A stretch of DNA of 64,000 nt, taken from contig CAJYTY010000032.1 of NCBI GenBank assembly GCA_913777945.1, positions 62,001 to 126,000 on the forward strand. Reading direction: 5' to 3'. Under the pieces are notes generated by a model. That model was not told the DNA's origin and ran no database searches. It worked only from the letters and a program-made list of their open reading frames with translations. This DNA comes from an uncultured Acinetobacter sp. GTDB lineage: Bacteria > Pseudomonadota > Gammaproteobacteria > Pseudomonadales > Moraxellaceae. This document shows, one piece after another, positions 40,491 to 49,899 of the stretch. The position numbers were made by a program, and so were the translations under genes. Positions within the stretch are counted from its first letter, which is position 1. Every line of letters starts with the position of its first letter.

Positions 40491-40846
40491 CTGATGTGCC
40501 TCGTTTGTAGTTCTAAAGAAAATTAAAGCCATAATTTTATTATGGGATTATATGTTTTAAAAATATATGAAAGTTCTGCTAAAAAACGATGATAAATTAT
40601 TATCAGAAAAAAACTTTAATAGAAAAAATGGATGCACAATAAAATTTTACTATTCATATGCTATGTTTTAACTGTTTGATATTGAAATTAAATTGAGTTT
40701 TTACTCTATTTTTAGTTTTTTACTAAATATCAAATTGCTTGAAAAATCCTTAAATTTATAAACAGAAATCAAAAAAAATATATCTACTATTATGGTTTTT
40801 TAAGTAAAATAAATAGTTGAAAATTATTCTAATCTTGAGGTCTATC
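40491..40846. other. AT-rich intergenic region between ohyA and lysE-type gene
   Basis: No coding region, RNA or clear promoter was recognised. The stretch is extremely AT-rich with many A and T runs, as expected for curved DNA or H-NS-type binding. It lies just before the LysE-type gene and the GHKL-nuclease gene. Confidence 0.45.
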
Positions 40847-41470
40847 TTGGAATCATTATTGATTTTAGGCTCTATTGCTTTGGCATTAATGTTGGGGGCA
40901 ATTAGTCCTGGTCCTACATTTATTTATGTTGCCAAAAACTCAATTGCGATTTCACGTAAACATGGCTTATTTACTGCGCTTGGTACGGGCACGGGTGCAG
41001 CATTATTTGGTTTGCTTGCAGTGATGGGGCTACAAGCAATTTTGCTGGCTGTGCCTTCTGCCTATATCGCTTTGAAAGTTTTTGGTGGTTTGTACTTACT
41101 TTGGCTGGCGTATAAAATTATTAAACATGCCAAAGAACCCATGGAAGCTGTAAATGGTGCAGTCAAGACCATGAGTTATACGCAAGCATTTCGTTTAGGA
41201 CTGATTACCCAATTAAGTAACCCTAAAATTGCGATTATCCTTGCCAGTATTTTTACCGCGTTATTACCGAAAGAAATCCCAACTTATTTTTATGTGGTAT
41301 TGCCGATGCTATGCTTTTTTATTGATGCAGGTTGGTACTCGCTTGTTGCGGTCGCCTTGTCAGCAGAAGCCCCTCGCAAAGTTTATTTAAAATCTAAGGC
41401 TGTTTTTGATCGTATTGCTGGTGGGGTGATGACCTTGCTTGGATTGAAGTTGATCTTTGGGATGAAGTGA
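40847..41470 (+). CDS. LysE/RhtB family exporter
   Basis: An amino-acid-type exporter of 207 residues from the TTG at 40847, which has GAGG 6 nt upstream. Starting at the TTG at 40817 would add ten residues without a ribosome site. The N-terminal signature GAISPGPTFIYVAKNS is family-typical, followed by about six helices including QLSNPKIAIILASIF. The substrate is unknown. A second, distinct member is encoded at 50769. Confidence 0.85.
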   Translation: MESLLILGSIALALMLGAISPGPTFIYVAKNSIAISRKHGLFTALGTGTGAALFGLLAVMGLQAILLAVPSAYIALKVFGGLYLLWLAYKIIKHAKEPMEAVNGAVKTMSYTQAFRLGLITQLSNPKIAIILASIFTALLPKEIPTYFYVVLPMLCFFIDAGWYSLVAVALSAEAPRKVYLKSKAVFDRIAGGVMTLLGLKLIFGMK

Positions 41471-41561
41471 CGTTGAAAATTTAAAAATCTAATTGTAAAT
41501 AACAAAAAAATTATTTATGAGTTATGATTGATTAGAATAAGAAAAACATTGGCTTACGAAG

Positions 41562-43553
41562 ATGAAAAACTTTAGTGGTATAGCTCAGATTACAGATGAT
41601 GGAATAAAAAAACACTTTAAAAATATGGAACCATATAAAGCTATTTTTGAGCTTGTTTGGAATGGTTTTGATGCAAGAGCGAGTAATGTGAATGTTAGGT
41701 TACATAAGAATGCATTAGGTACAGTTGACTCGGTTTCAATTTGTGATGATGGAGATGGAATTGATCTGTTAAATTTGGATAATAGTTTTCAAAAATTTAA
41801 TGAATCTAATAAGAAAAATGATGATGATTTACATGGATCACATGGTAGAGGACGTCTAGCTTTTCATAAATTAGCAAATGAAGCGGTGTGGTTTACTAAA
41901 TACAAAAACGAGAATGCTAAAATCCGTATTTCAGCTGATGCGATTTCAAAATATGAGGGAGAACTTATATCAACTGAAAATCAAATGGGGTTTGTAAGTA
42001 ATTTAAAATCAGGTACTTGTGTTGTTTTGAGTTCGTTGTATCCCAAGTTTAAATTTCCATCTGATGAAAGCTTTTTGGATAGTATAAAAAAAGAATTTAG
42101 TTGGCTATTAATAGTAAACCCGCACAGAAAACTATTCTTAAATGGAGTTGAAGTACCTATCTTAGAAAACTCTTGCTTTGAAAAAGATGTACAGATCGAG
42201 AATATTAATTTTAAAATAAAGGCTATAAGATGGCATGAAAAGTTAAGTCATGATAAATCATGTAACTATTTATTAGATTCTAATCAAAAGATAATTTTTA
42301 AAGAATTAAGTAAGGCTAATAATAAGATAGATTTTTTTACAAGTTGTTATGCTTTATCTGAATGGAATGATACCTATAATAAAAATGAATTAGAAATGGA
42401 TTCTAAGTTTGAGCAACAACAAAAAATATTAAGAAAAATTAATTCAGAAATGAGTTCTTTTCTGAAAGAAATATATGAAGACTATTTAAGAGATTATGTT
42501 GATGCCAAAATAGAAAGTTATGATGAAAAAGGATATTTCCCATCTTACCTTGGCTATGAGCACAATTATGCATTATGGCGAAAGAAAAATACAAAAGATG
42601 CTGTGAGAAGTATTTATTTAGCTGATCCCAAAGTTTTTACAAATCTTAATACAAAGCCCTTAAAAATTATTATTAGAATGCTAGATAAGCTTTTGGTATC
42701 TAAAGAAAATGATGCAATATTTGATGTTTTAGATGATGTCCTAGACTTAAATGATACTCAGGTTAATTTGCTAGCAAAGCAACTTAAATCAACTACGTTA
42801 GAAAATATAATTAGTACGATTGAAATTCTACAGAAAAGAGAGTTAGCTGTAGCCAAACTTAAAGAGTTAATGGATAAGCATTATGAATCGGTATTAGAAA
42901 CGCCAGATTTACAAAAAATTATTGAAGCAAATACATGGCTTTTTGGTTCACAATATGAGCTTTTGGGGGCAGAAGAAGATACGTTTACAAAAATTGCTCA
43001 GAAATTAAGAAAAGAAATTAAGGGAGTCAATGAAATAGGGTTAGATGATTTAGATTCTGATGATCATACAGAAGTAGTCATTCAAGGACTTAATAGGCAA
43101 GTTGATTTGTTTCTTGCAAGAAAACAATATACATTCGATGCCCTAGGTAAACCTATTTACAAATGTATTATCGTTGAAATAAAAAAACCAAGTATCTCTT
43201 TGAATAAAAAACATTTACAACAATTAAACGACTATGCAGAGATTATTGCTAAATACCCTGGTTTTAATAGTGGAAAATTAGTTTTTGAATTAATCTTGAT
43301 TGGTAGGAAAATTTCAAAAGATGATTTTTCGATTAAGGCACAACTACAAAGCCATAAAGATAAAGGGGAGCTTGGTTTAGTTCTACAAGCTGAAAAAATA
43401 AAATGTTATGTTAAAGATTGGTATACTATTTTTGACGAATTTAGTCTATCTAATAATTTCTTACTAGAAAATTTAAAGTCTAAATATGATGATTTATCTG
43501 ATAAAAGTAAAATTTCTCTTGTAAATGATTTGCAAGGACAAAAAGTTAGCTAA
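41562..43553 (+). CDS. GHKL ATPase fused to a PD-(D/E)XK-like nuclease domain
   Basis: A 663-residue protein with no usual housekeeping role. Residues ~1-130 form a GHKL (Hsp90/MORC-like) ATPase with N-box E30-x3-N34 and D37, the DDGDGI box at 62-67, and GSHGRG at 92-97. A transducer-like region and a helical middle follow to about 440. Residues ~450-620 form a nuclease-like domain: LQKIIEANTWLFGSQYELL, then QVDLF with D515, and VEIKK with E539 and K541, then Q553-554, the order D-x(n)-E-x-K of PD-(D/E)XK enzymes. The C-terminal half resembles Shedu-type (DUF4263-like) nucleases. It is single-gene, AT-richer than its neighbours, and ends at a terminator shared with metG. Confidence 0.75.
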   Translation: MKNFSGIAQITDDGIKKHFKNMEPYKAIFELVWNGFDARASNVNVRLHKNALGTVDSVSICDDGDGIDLLNLDNSFQKFNESNKKNDDDLHGSHGRGRLAFHKLANEAVWFTKYKNENAKIRISADAISKYEGELISTENQMGFVSNLKSGTCVVLSSLYPKFKFPSDESFLDSIKKEFSWLLIVNPHRKLFLNGVEVPILENSCFEKDVQIENINFKIKAIRWHEKLSHDKSCNYLLDSNQKIIFKELSKANNKIDFFTSCYALSEWNDTYNKNELEMDSKFEQQQKILRKINSEMSSFLKEIYEDYLRDYVDAKIESYDEKGYFPSYLGYEHNYALWRKKNTKDAVRSIYLADPKVFTNLNTKPLKIIIRMLDKLLVSKENDAIFDVLDDVLDLNDTQVNLLAKQLKSTTLENIISTIEILQKRELAVAKLKELMDKHYESVLETPDLQKIIEANTWLFGSQYELLGAEEDTFTKIAQKLRKEIKGVNEIGLDDLDSDDHTEVVIQGLNRQVDLFLARKQYTFDALGKPIYKCIIVEIKKPSISLNKKHLQQLNDYAEIIAKYPGFNSGKLVFELILIGRKISKDDFSIKAQLQSHKDKGELGLVLQAEKIKCYVKDWYTIFDEFSLSNNFLLENLKSKYDDLSDKSKISLVNDLQGQKVS

Positions 43554-43559
43554 CAAACA

Positions 43560-43588
43560 AAAAAGCCCCTACAACGTAGAGGCTTTTT
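43560..43588. terminator. Terminator shared by the GHKL-nuclease gene and metG
   Basis: AAAAAGCC-C-CTAC and GTAG-A-GGCTTTTT pair around an AAC loop with one C-A mismatch. T or A runs on both sides make it bidirectional. Confidence 0.85.
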
Positions 43589-43607
43589 CTCATCTCAGAT
43601 CTAAATC

Positions 43608-45665
43608 TTAAGAAACCTTATCACCCGCTTTAGCACCAGATTCAGGTGAAATCACCCAAACACCTTCGCCATTACCTGCGGCAAGCACCATACCGTTTGA
43701 AATACCAAAACGCATTTTACGTGGGGCAAGGTTAGCTACCATCACCACTAATTTGCCTTTTAGGTCTTCTGGCTGATAGAACTCACGAATGCCACTAAAC
43801 ACATTACGTGGTTCAGCTTCACCAACATTTAACGTGAGTTGAAGTAATTTATCAGAACCTTCTACCGTTGCAGCTTCTAAAACTTCAGCTACACGGAGGT
43901 CAACTTTCATAAAGTCTTCAATACCAATGATTTCAGCTTCACCCACTTTAGGTTCAGGCTTCTTCTCGGCTTTCTTCTCTTTTTTCTTTTCCACTTTTGG
44001 CGCTTCTGCCGCAGCAGCTAAAGAGTCTTTAGATGCATCAACCATTGCAGCAACTGCTTTAGGATCAACACGCTGCATCAGTGGTTGGAATTGAGCAATT
44101 TCATGTGCAACGAGGATTTGCTGACGTGATGCAAAGTCAAAGCTTTCAAGTTGTAAGAAAGACTGAACTTGAGCCGCAAGTGTTGGAAGCACTGGAGCTA
44201 AGTAAATTGCAAGCTGACGGAATAAGTTAATACCGACTGAGCAAACATCATGAACTTGTTGTTCTTGACCTTCTTGCTTCGCAAGCGCCCATGGTTTTTT
44301 CTCATCAATATATTGGTTTGCTTTATCCGCAAGTGCCATGATTTCACGAATAGCAGCAGAGAATTCACGTGCTTCATAGGCTTGAGCAATTGAGTCGCCC
44401 GCATCAATAAAGCTTTGAACCAATTCAGGTTCAGCGCATGTGTTTGAAAGCGTATTATTGAAATTGCTGTTAATGAATTTTGCACAACGGCTGGCAATAT
44501 TTACCACTTTACCGACAAGGTCAGAATTCACTTTCTGAACGAAGTCATCCAAATTCAAATCCGAATCTTCAACTTTGTCTGAAAGCTTAGAAGCAAAGTA
44601 ATAACGTAAATATTCAGGATTCAAGTGCTGTAAATAAGTTTCAGCTTTAATGAATGTACCGCGAGATTTTGACATCTTCTGACCATTCACCGTCAAGAAA
44701 CCATTTACGAATAAACCAGATGGCGTGCGGTAGTTCGCACCTTCAAGCATTGCAGGCCAGAACAGCGCGTGGAAGTAAACGATGTCTTTACCAATGAAGT
44801 GATAAACTTCTTTGTCGCTGTCTTTTTTCCAGAAATCATCAAAGCTTAGATCAGGACGTTTAGTTTTGATGTAGTTTTCAAAACTCGACATATAACCAAT
44901 CGGTGCATCGACCCAAACATAGAAATATTTGTTTGGTGCATCTGGAATTTCAAAACCAAAATAAGGCGCATCACGCGAAATATCCCAATCCGATAAACCT
45001 GCTTCAAACCATTCATCTAGTTTGTTCGCAATGGAAACAGGTAAACGACCTTGGTCACGCGTCCATTTTTGTAAGTATTCTGAGAAATTAGGAAGTTTAA
45101 AGAAATAGTGATCTGACGATTTCTCAACAGGAGTCGCACCACTCAATGTTGAGCGTGGGTTCAATAATTCAGTTGCATTGTACGTTGTACCGCACACTTC
45201 GCAGGCATCGCCGTATTGATCTTCTGACTTACATTTTGGGCACGTGCCTTTAATGAAACGGTCAGAGAGGAACATGCCTTTTTCAGGATCAAAAAGCTGA
45301 TTTACAGGGCGAATTGCGATATTGCCTGCTTCACGGTTTTTAATATAAATTTCTTCTGAACGCGCTTTGTTTTCGTCACTATTGGTTGAATCATAGTGAT
45401 CGAAATGCACACCAAAACCATCAAAATCACGAATGTGTTCTTTTTGAACATTGGCAATTTGCGCTTCAGGGCTGATGCCATTCGCTTCAGCACGTAACAT
45501 GATCGCTGTACCATGAGCATCATCCGCACAAACGTAAGTCACGTCATGACCCATTGCACGCATCGCACGAACCCAAATATCTGCTTGGATATAACCGAGT
45601 AAGTGACCCATATGGATAGGACCATTGGCATAAGGAAGGGCATTGGTGACTAAAATTTTACGCAC
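43608..45665 (-). CDS. metG: Methionine-tRNA ligase
   Basis: A class I aminoacyl-tRNA synthetase of 685 residues, attaching methionine to tRNA-Met. The start is the GTG at 45665 ([14 protein letters not shown]), which is the normal N-terminus; an upstream ATG at 45731 would add 22 residues. The HIGH-like motif is PIHMGH, the zinc knuckles are [17 protein letters not shown], and the KMSKS loop is [14 protein letters not shown]-terminal EMAPII/tRNA-binding domain ([14 protein letters not shown] to the end) follows a Lys/Ala/Glu-rich linker. Confidence 0.95.
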   Translation of the reverse strand: MRKILVTNALPYANGPIHMGHLLGYIQADIWVRAMRAMGHDVTYVCADDAHGTAIMLRAEANGISPEAQIANVQKEHIRDFDGFGVHFDHYDSTNSDENKARSEEIYIKNREAGNIAIRPVNQLFDPEKGMFLSDRFIKGTCPKCKSEDQYGDACEVCGTTYNATELLNPRSTLSGATPVEKSSDHYFFKLPNFSEYLQKWTRDQGRLPVSIANKLDEWFEAGLSDWDISRDAPYFGFEIPDAPNKYFYVWVDAPIGYMSSFENYIKTKRPDLSFDDFWKKDSDKEVYHFIGKDIVYFHALFWPAMLEGANYRTPSGLFVNGFLTVNGQKMSKSRGTFIKAETYLQHLNPEYLRYYFASKLSDKVEDSDLNLDDFVQKVNSDLVGKVVNIASRCAKFINSNFNNTLSNTCAEPELVQSFIDAGDSIAQAYEAREFSAAIREIMALADKANQYIDEKKPWALAKQEGQEQQVHDVCSVGINLFRQLAIYLAPVLPTLAAQVQSFLQLESFDFASRQQILVAHEIAQFQPLMQRVDPKAVAAMVDASKDSLAAAAEAPKVEKKKEKKAEKKPEPKVGEAEIIGIEDFMKVDLRVAEVLEAATVEGSDKLLQLTLNVGEAEPRNVFSGIREFYQPEDLKGKLVVMVANLAPRKMRFGISNGMVLAAGNGEGVWVISPESGAKAGDKVS

Positions 45666-45867
45666 GGATATTGTTCTCTCATTCGTATTTACAAGGCAGA
45701 TGATTTTACATGACTTAAGAGCGACTTGCACAAGGGAATCAGTGAAATCTTTTTAGCCTGATGGAGAATCATTATTTTCAAACTTCATACAAGCTTCACT
45801 TTGGCTTCAACCAAAACACATTTCATTTGTTAAGAATAAGCACAATCTCAAAAATAGAGGAATAGAA

Positions 45868-46131
45868 ATGAGGTCTTGGTCTTTGGTCTGTGCATCACTC
45901 TCAGCTAGTTTAGTTTCTGTTTTTAGTTTTGTGATCTTAATTGCTTGGACATTACTGGTCTCAATGATTCTGTTTGAAGATCAAGTGAACCAGATTGATT
46001 TCTCAGCTTTAAAGATCGGTATTTTGATGTATTTCGTAATGCTACCGACTCTGGCATTAGGCTGTATGAGCGCGAATGTTTGCTATCTCATGATGAGGAA
46101 AAAGATTAATGACAAAAAATTATTGTGGTGA
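45868..46131 (+). CDS. Small membrane protein, 87 aa
   Basis: An 87-residue protein with two membrane helices (about 10-35 and 48-75) and a short basic C-terminus. An AGAGGAATAG stretch just before the ATG can serve as a ribosome site. The family is unknown. It overlaps the next membrane gene by 23 bp, and both share the pattern of a paired helix hairpin around LALGCM or LIGCL, so they may be distant paralogues. Confidence 0.65.
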   Translation: MRSWSLVCASLSASLVSVFSFVILIAWTLLVSMILFEDQVNQIDFSALKIGILMYFVMLPTLALGCMSANVCYLMMRKKINDKKLLW

Positions 46132-46570
46132 AACTTTAATTTTTGAACGTTGGTTTCTACGCTCAATTATTTCAGGGGTTGTTGCAACAGCGAGTATAAT
46201 CATCTTAGTTTGGTGTTTTTTAATGTATGAACAGATATTTTCATCTCAAGATATTTCTAATGGTGTGCTAAGAGGCGTTGCAACTATCATTATGTTTTCT
46301 CCAATTTTAATTGGATGCCTTAGTTTTATTTATTTGATTTGTTACTACTTTTTACCTCAACCTAAAAAGATAATCGATATATCTCAACTGCTTAGAGGCT
46401 TAGGGCTCATATTGGTTGGTTATATTGTGAGCTTTATGATCGTTCTCGGGGAGAAAAGTTTTCAATTTGAACTATTTATCACTTTAATTTTTGCATATGT
46501 TTTTATGTTAGTTCCATTGTTGTTGGGATTTATTGCAGCCAATGGTTTTGAGAAATTAAAGCGCAGTTAA
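46109..46570 (+). CDS. Small membrane protein, 153 aa
   Basis: A 153-residue integral membrane protein with four predicted helices (about 18-42, 55-80, 92-112, 122-147). Its start overlaps the preceding gene, and AGGA lies about 10 nt before it. Function unknown. The order of helices repeats the layout of the 87-residue neighbour at its N-terminal half, which hints at a duplication. Confidence 0.65.
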   Translation: MTKNYCGETLIFERWFLRSIISGVVATASIIILVWCFLMYEQIFSSQDISNGVLRGVATIIMFSPILIGCLSFIYLICYYFLPQPKKIIDISQLLRGLGLILVGYIVSFMIVLGEKSFQFELFITLIFAYVFMLVPLLLGFIAANGFEKLKRS

Positions 46571-46604
46571 GTTGTTTTATTAAAAAAGTATGTATCCCAA
46601 AGGA

Positions 46605-47108
46605 TTACATACTTTGCATCTGCTTAACGGTCACACTTTGTTTTGAATTTTTTCTTAAAGAGATGATTTTCCCTTTAGATAAGAAATGAATGTGATAGCT
46701 CTTTAGGCCATCTGTTTTCGGATCGATCGTAATCTCAGCAAACATCGGCGTTTGCCAAAGAGCACTATCAGCATTTGCCGATAAACCTAACCAAGCTTGT
46801 GCCTGAATAATAACAGTAAATTCATCTTTAATTGAAAGACTATTAATTTCTAAACTATCACACCAATGAACGGTCTTTGGAAATTCAACTTTTGAAAATT
46901 TCCAACAAGTTGAAAGTGCCAAACTTGTTGCGATTCCAGCATAATCAGTAATTTCATTATGAATGACTAGAAGGAGTTGCTCAGCTAAATCACTTTCAAA
47001 AGAATCAATCATGTTTTGGATTCTTTTCTTGCTTGAAAGGATATAGTTCAAACGTTTTTGTTGGGTTTGAAGTTCATTTTGGATGTCTAAGAGTTCATTT
47101 TCATTCAT
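46605..47108 (-). CDS. Hypothetical protein, 167 aa
   Basis: A soluble protein of 167 residues from the ATG at 47108; a TTG at 47150 would add 14. Neither has a strong ribosome site. The first ~50 residues are a predicted coiled coil (LLDIQNELQTQQKRLNYILS). The rest has beta-like alternation with conserved-looking Trp and Cys. No family recognised and no signal peptide. Its 3' end overlaps a hairpin that also ends the convergent membrane gene. Confidence 0.6.
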   Translation of the reverse strand: MNENELLDIQNELQTQQKRLNYILSSKKRIQNMIDSFESDLAEQLLLVIHNEITDYAGIATSLALSTCWKFSKVEFPKTVHWCDSLEINSLSIKDEFTVIIQAQAWLGLSANADSALWQTPMFAEITIDPKTDGLKSYHIHFLSKGKIISLRKNSKQSVTVKQMQSM

Positions 47109-47203
47109 ATATAAAACTTTATAAACAAGGTATAGATTCTGATAGCGCAAAAGTATATCTGAACTATTTCTGTATATTGTGAATAGTTTTTAATGAATGA
47201 CTA

Positions 47204-47752
47204 ATGGTTTTAAAAATGATCGAAACAGCAAGACTGATTTTAAGACAGTGGCAGACCGAGGACTATGCATCTTTTGCTCAGATGAGTACAAATCCTCAAG
47301 TGATGCAATATTTTCCTAAATTACTGACCCGCACCGAAAGTGACGCTTTTATTAATAAAGTTAGAGCGATCATTGAGTTACAGGGTTGGGGCTTTTGGGC
47401 AGTTGAATTAAAGTCAAACCATCAATTTATTGGTTTTGTTGGCTTACATTCGCAACCGACACAGTTTTCATTTTCTCCTTGCATTGAAATTGGATGGCGT
47501 TTAGATCAGGCTTATTGGGGGAAGGGATATGCAACTGAAGCTGCTCAATCAGTATTGGACTTTGCCTTTAGAGAATTAAACTTTGAAAAGATTGTATCTT
47601 TTACAAGCTTGGAAAATTTAAGGTCACAAATGCTGATGCAAAAGTTAGGCATGATCAAAGTGGGGGAATTTCAACATCCTGCTTTGGTAAAAGATCATCC
47701 ACTCAGTTGGCATGTATTGTATGAAATTCATCAGTCAGATTGGATTAGGTAA
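47204..47752 (+). CDS. GNAT-family N-acetyltransferase (RimJ/RimL type)
   Basis: A 182-residue acetyltransferase using acetyl-CoA. The fold begins IETARLILRQW, typical of RimJ/RimL-like enzymes acting on protein N-termini or small amines. The acetyl-CoA pyrophosphate loop is WGKGYATEAAQSVLDFAF, and the C-terminal strand contains NLRSQMLMQKLGM. The substrate is unknown. A second ATG at 47216 is an equally plausible start. Confidence 0.85.
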   Translation: MVLKMIETARLILRQWQTEDYASFAQMSTNPQVMQYFPKLLTRTESDAFINKVRAIIELQGWGFWAVELKSNHQFIGFVGLHSQPTQFSFSPCIEIGWRLDQAYWGKGYATEAAQSVLDFAFRELNFEKIVSFTSLENLRSQMLMQKLGMIKVGEFQHPALVKDHPLSWHVLYEIHQSDWIR

Positions 47753-47938
47753 ACCATTTGTTATTTATATAGTTTTTATATCTGAAAATTCAAATGGTTA
47801 TTCATAAGCAATAAATTGAATCATCCTGTATCCCATTTGTTTCAATTTGCAGCAATTCCTCTAAATATCCGCAGAATCTTGTATAACTATAACTGAAAGC
47901 AACAGTAATTTATTACGATATAACAAGAGGAACAAGAC

Positions 47939-48475
47939 ATGAGTAATGACAAAATTGATCAGTTAAAAGAGTTCGCATCAAAAGACTTGGAGCAAACTAA
48001 AACAGATTTACAGCAAGCCAAAGATAAAGTCAGCGAACTTGGAAATGACATCAAGCAAAAAGGTCAGGAAACTGTCGAAGACGTTAAAAACTTTGCAGCT
48101 AAAGATCTCGATCAAACGAAAGCTGATTTGCAACAAGCGAAAGATAAAGCTAATGAGTTGAAGCAAAAGGGTGAGCAAGCTTTAGATGATTTAAAAACAA
48201 ATGCAACGGATCAGTATGGTGAGGGTAAAGCTGCTTTATCTGCTAAAGCAGATGAGCTGAAAGAAAAACTGGCAGATACTCAGCATGCAGCCAAAGAGAA
48301 ATTAGATCATTTAAAAGAAGAAGCAAGCCATAAGTTAGAAGATGCCAAAGCAAAAGCTGCTGAACTAAAAGATGAAGCTGCTGCTAAGCTTGAAGATCTA
48401 AAAGCTCAAGCGAGCCATAAATTGGATGATTTAAAGAAAGCTGCAACAGATACATTAAATAAATTCAAAGGTTAA
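47939..48475 (+). CDS. LEA-like hydrophilic repeat protein, 178 aa
   Basis: A 178-residue, extremely hydrophilic helical protein with Lys, Glu, Asp, Ala and Gln as the dominant residues and no Cys or Trp. A 40-residue repeat occupies about 12-91: the unit starting FASKDLEQTKTDLQQAKDK recurs as FAAKDLDQTKADLQQAKDK. A later ASHKLED/ASHKLDD repeat follows near 127-165. The pattern is that of LEA or apolipoprotein-like coiled coils linked to desiccation and stress tolerance. The exact family is not known to me. An AAGAGGAAC ribosome site precedes the start. Confidence 0.75.
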   Translation: MSNDKIDQLKEFASKDLEQTKTDLQQAKDKVSELGNDIKQKGQETVEDVKNFAAKDLDQTKADLQQAKDKANELKQKGEQALDDLKTNATDQYGEGKAALSAKADELKEKLADTQHAAKEKLDHLKEEASHKLEDAKAKAAELKDEAAAKLEDLKAQASHKLDDLKKAATDTLNKFKG

Positions 48476-48636
48476 TCTTTTGATGACTATTTAAGATTCA
48501 CGCTTATATTCAGAGAAGAAAACACGTTCATAAAAAATGAGCAATTATCTTCTCTGGGATGAGCGTCCAATGTTCAATACTGCTAAACTAGCCAAACTCA
48601 GTGATATATTGATCATCTGTTTTTGGAGTAAACAAA

Positions 48637-49866
48637 ATGTCGTGGCTTTCTTCCTTAAAATCTGTTTTTTCACCAGCACAAGAAGTGAAGGAAGATGAAA
48701 TTCAAACTGTTTTACAAAATTATGTGCTACCACATTCTGAAAATGCATTAAAAGATCGTATCAGCCAAGTGAATGTACAAGGTCGAATTTTACAACTCAC
48801 GATTAATACTTTTCCTCAAGAAAAAGATCACTTACAACAGATTCATGACGAACTCGCTGAAGCTCTGGAAAAATGCGGTATCCAAGAATTAAATTTACAT
48901 ATTATTCAACAAAAACATGCAGCGCATGGTGAAGCAGGTCATAGCTGCTCATCGAAGCCAAAAGCAGAAAATAGCAATTTACCACCTGTAATGGATGCTT
49001 CTCCTAAAGCGGAAGTCGATCCCAATAATCCACCGATTCAAAAAGCTGCACCGCAACAACGCGATGTGGCTGCGCATTCACGTATTCAAAATGTAATATT
49101 GGTATCGTCAGGAAAAGGTGGGGTCGGTAAATCAACCACCACAGTGAATCTGGCGCTTGCATTGCAACAACTCGGTCTAAAAGTCGGTGTTTTGGATGCA
49201 GATATCTATGGTCCAAGTATTCCAACCATGTTGGGGAATGCGGGACGTACTCCACAAATTGAAAATGAAAATTTTGTGCCTTTAGATGCGTATGGCATGG
49301 CTGTGCTTTCAATCGGACATTTGATTGGTGCGCACAATACACCCGTGGCTTGGCGTGGTCCGAAAGCAACTGGTGCATTGATGCAACTTTTTAACCAAAC
49401 ACTTTGGCCAGATTTAGATGTGTTAGTGATTGATATGCCACCTGGTACAGGTGATATTCAATTGACTTTGGCACAACGTATTCCTGTAACAGGTGCGGTG
49501 ATTGTCACCACCCCTCAAAATGTTGCACTTATGGATGCGGTAAAAGGAATCGAACTCTTTAACAGAGTAAATATTCCTGTACTCGGTGTTATTGAAAATA
49601 TGTCGACACATATTTGCTCTAATTGCGGACATGAAGAACAGATCTTTGGGATAGGCGGAGGAGATCAATTGTCTGAGCAATATGATATTCCTTTATTAGG
49701 ACGTTTACCTTTAGACGCAAAAATTCGTGAACATGCAGATAATGGTAAACCAAGTGTGATTGCTCAGGATGCAGCGGCAGAGAGCTACCTCAATATCGCA
49801 CAAGCTGTATTAAAACAAATGGATAAATTGCCAAAACGTCAGCGTGATGAAAATCGTATTTTCTAA
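48637..49866 (+). CDS. mrp: Mrp/ApbC iron-sulfur cluster carrier ATPase
   Basis: A cytosolic P-loop ATPase of 409 residues that loads Fe-S clusters onto apoproteins. An N-terminal DUF59/MIP18-like domain (about 1-95) is followed by a Pro/Lys-rich linker and the deviant Walker A SSGKGGVGKST at about 157-167. GVLDADIYGPSIPTMLG and VIDMPPGTGDIQLTL come next. The CxxC cluster site is CSNCGHEE at about 327-334. It precedes a terminator. Complex I and Fe-S enzymes in this window would be possible clients. Confidence 0.94.
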   Translation: MSWLSSLKSVFSPAQEVKEDEIQTVLQNYVLPHSENALKDRISQVNVQGRILQLTINTFPQEKDHLQQIHDELAEALEKCGIQELNLHIIQQKHAAHGEAGHSCSSKPKAENSNLPPVMDASPKAEVDPNNPPIQKAAPQQRDVAAHSRIQNVILVSSGKGGVGKSTTTVNLALALQQLGLKVGVLDADIYGPSIPTMLGNAGRTPQIENENFVPLDAYGMAVLSIGHLIGAHNTPVAWRGPKATGALMQLFNQTLWPDLDVLVIDMPPGTGDIQLTLAQRIPVTGAVIVTTPQNVALMDAVKGIELFNRVNIPVLGVIENMSTHICSNCGHEEQIFGIGGGDQLSEQYDIPLLGRLPLDAKIREHADNGKPSVIAQDAAAESYLNIAQAVLKQMDKLPKRQRDENRIF

Positions 49867-49871
49867 ATTTT

Positions 49872-49899
49872 AAAAGCCTCTAATTTAGAGGCTTTTTTT
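49872..49899. terminator. Terminator after mrp, shared with the DUF2062 gene
   Basis: AAAAGCCTCTA pairs with TAGAGGCTTTT across a short AT loop, then a T run. The A run on the left gives a U tract for the convergent minus-strand gene, whose stop lies within the hairpin. Confidence 0.88.

Noticed and set aside
40491..40532. N-terminal extension of oleate hydratase
   Set aside because: No ribosome site before the ATG at 40532; GAGG precedes the ATG at 40490.
45666..45731. 22-residue extension of methionyl-tRNA synthetase
   Set aside because: The residues are not part of the enzyme fold; the GTG at 45665 gives the conserved start.
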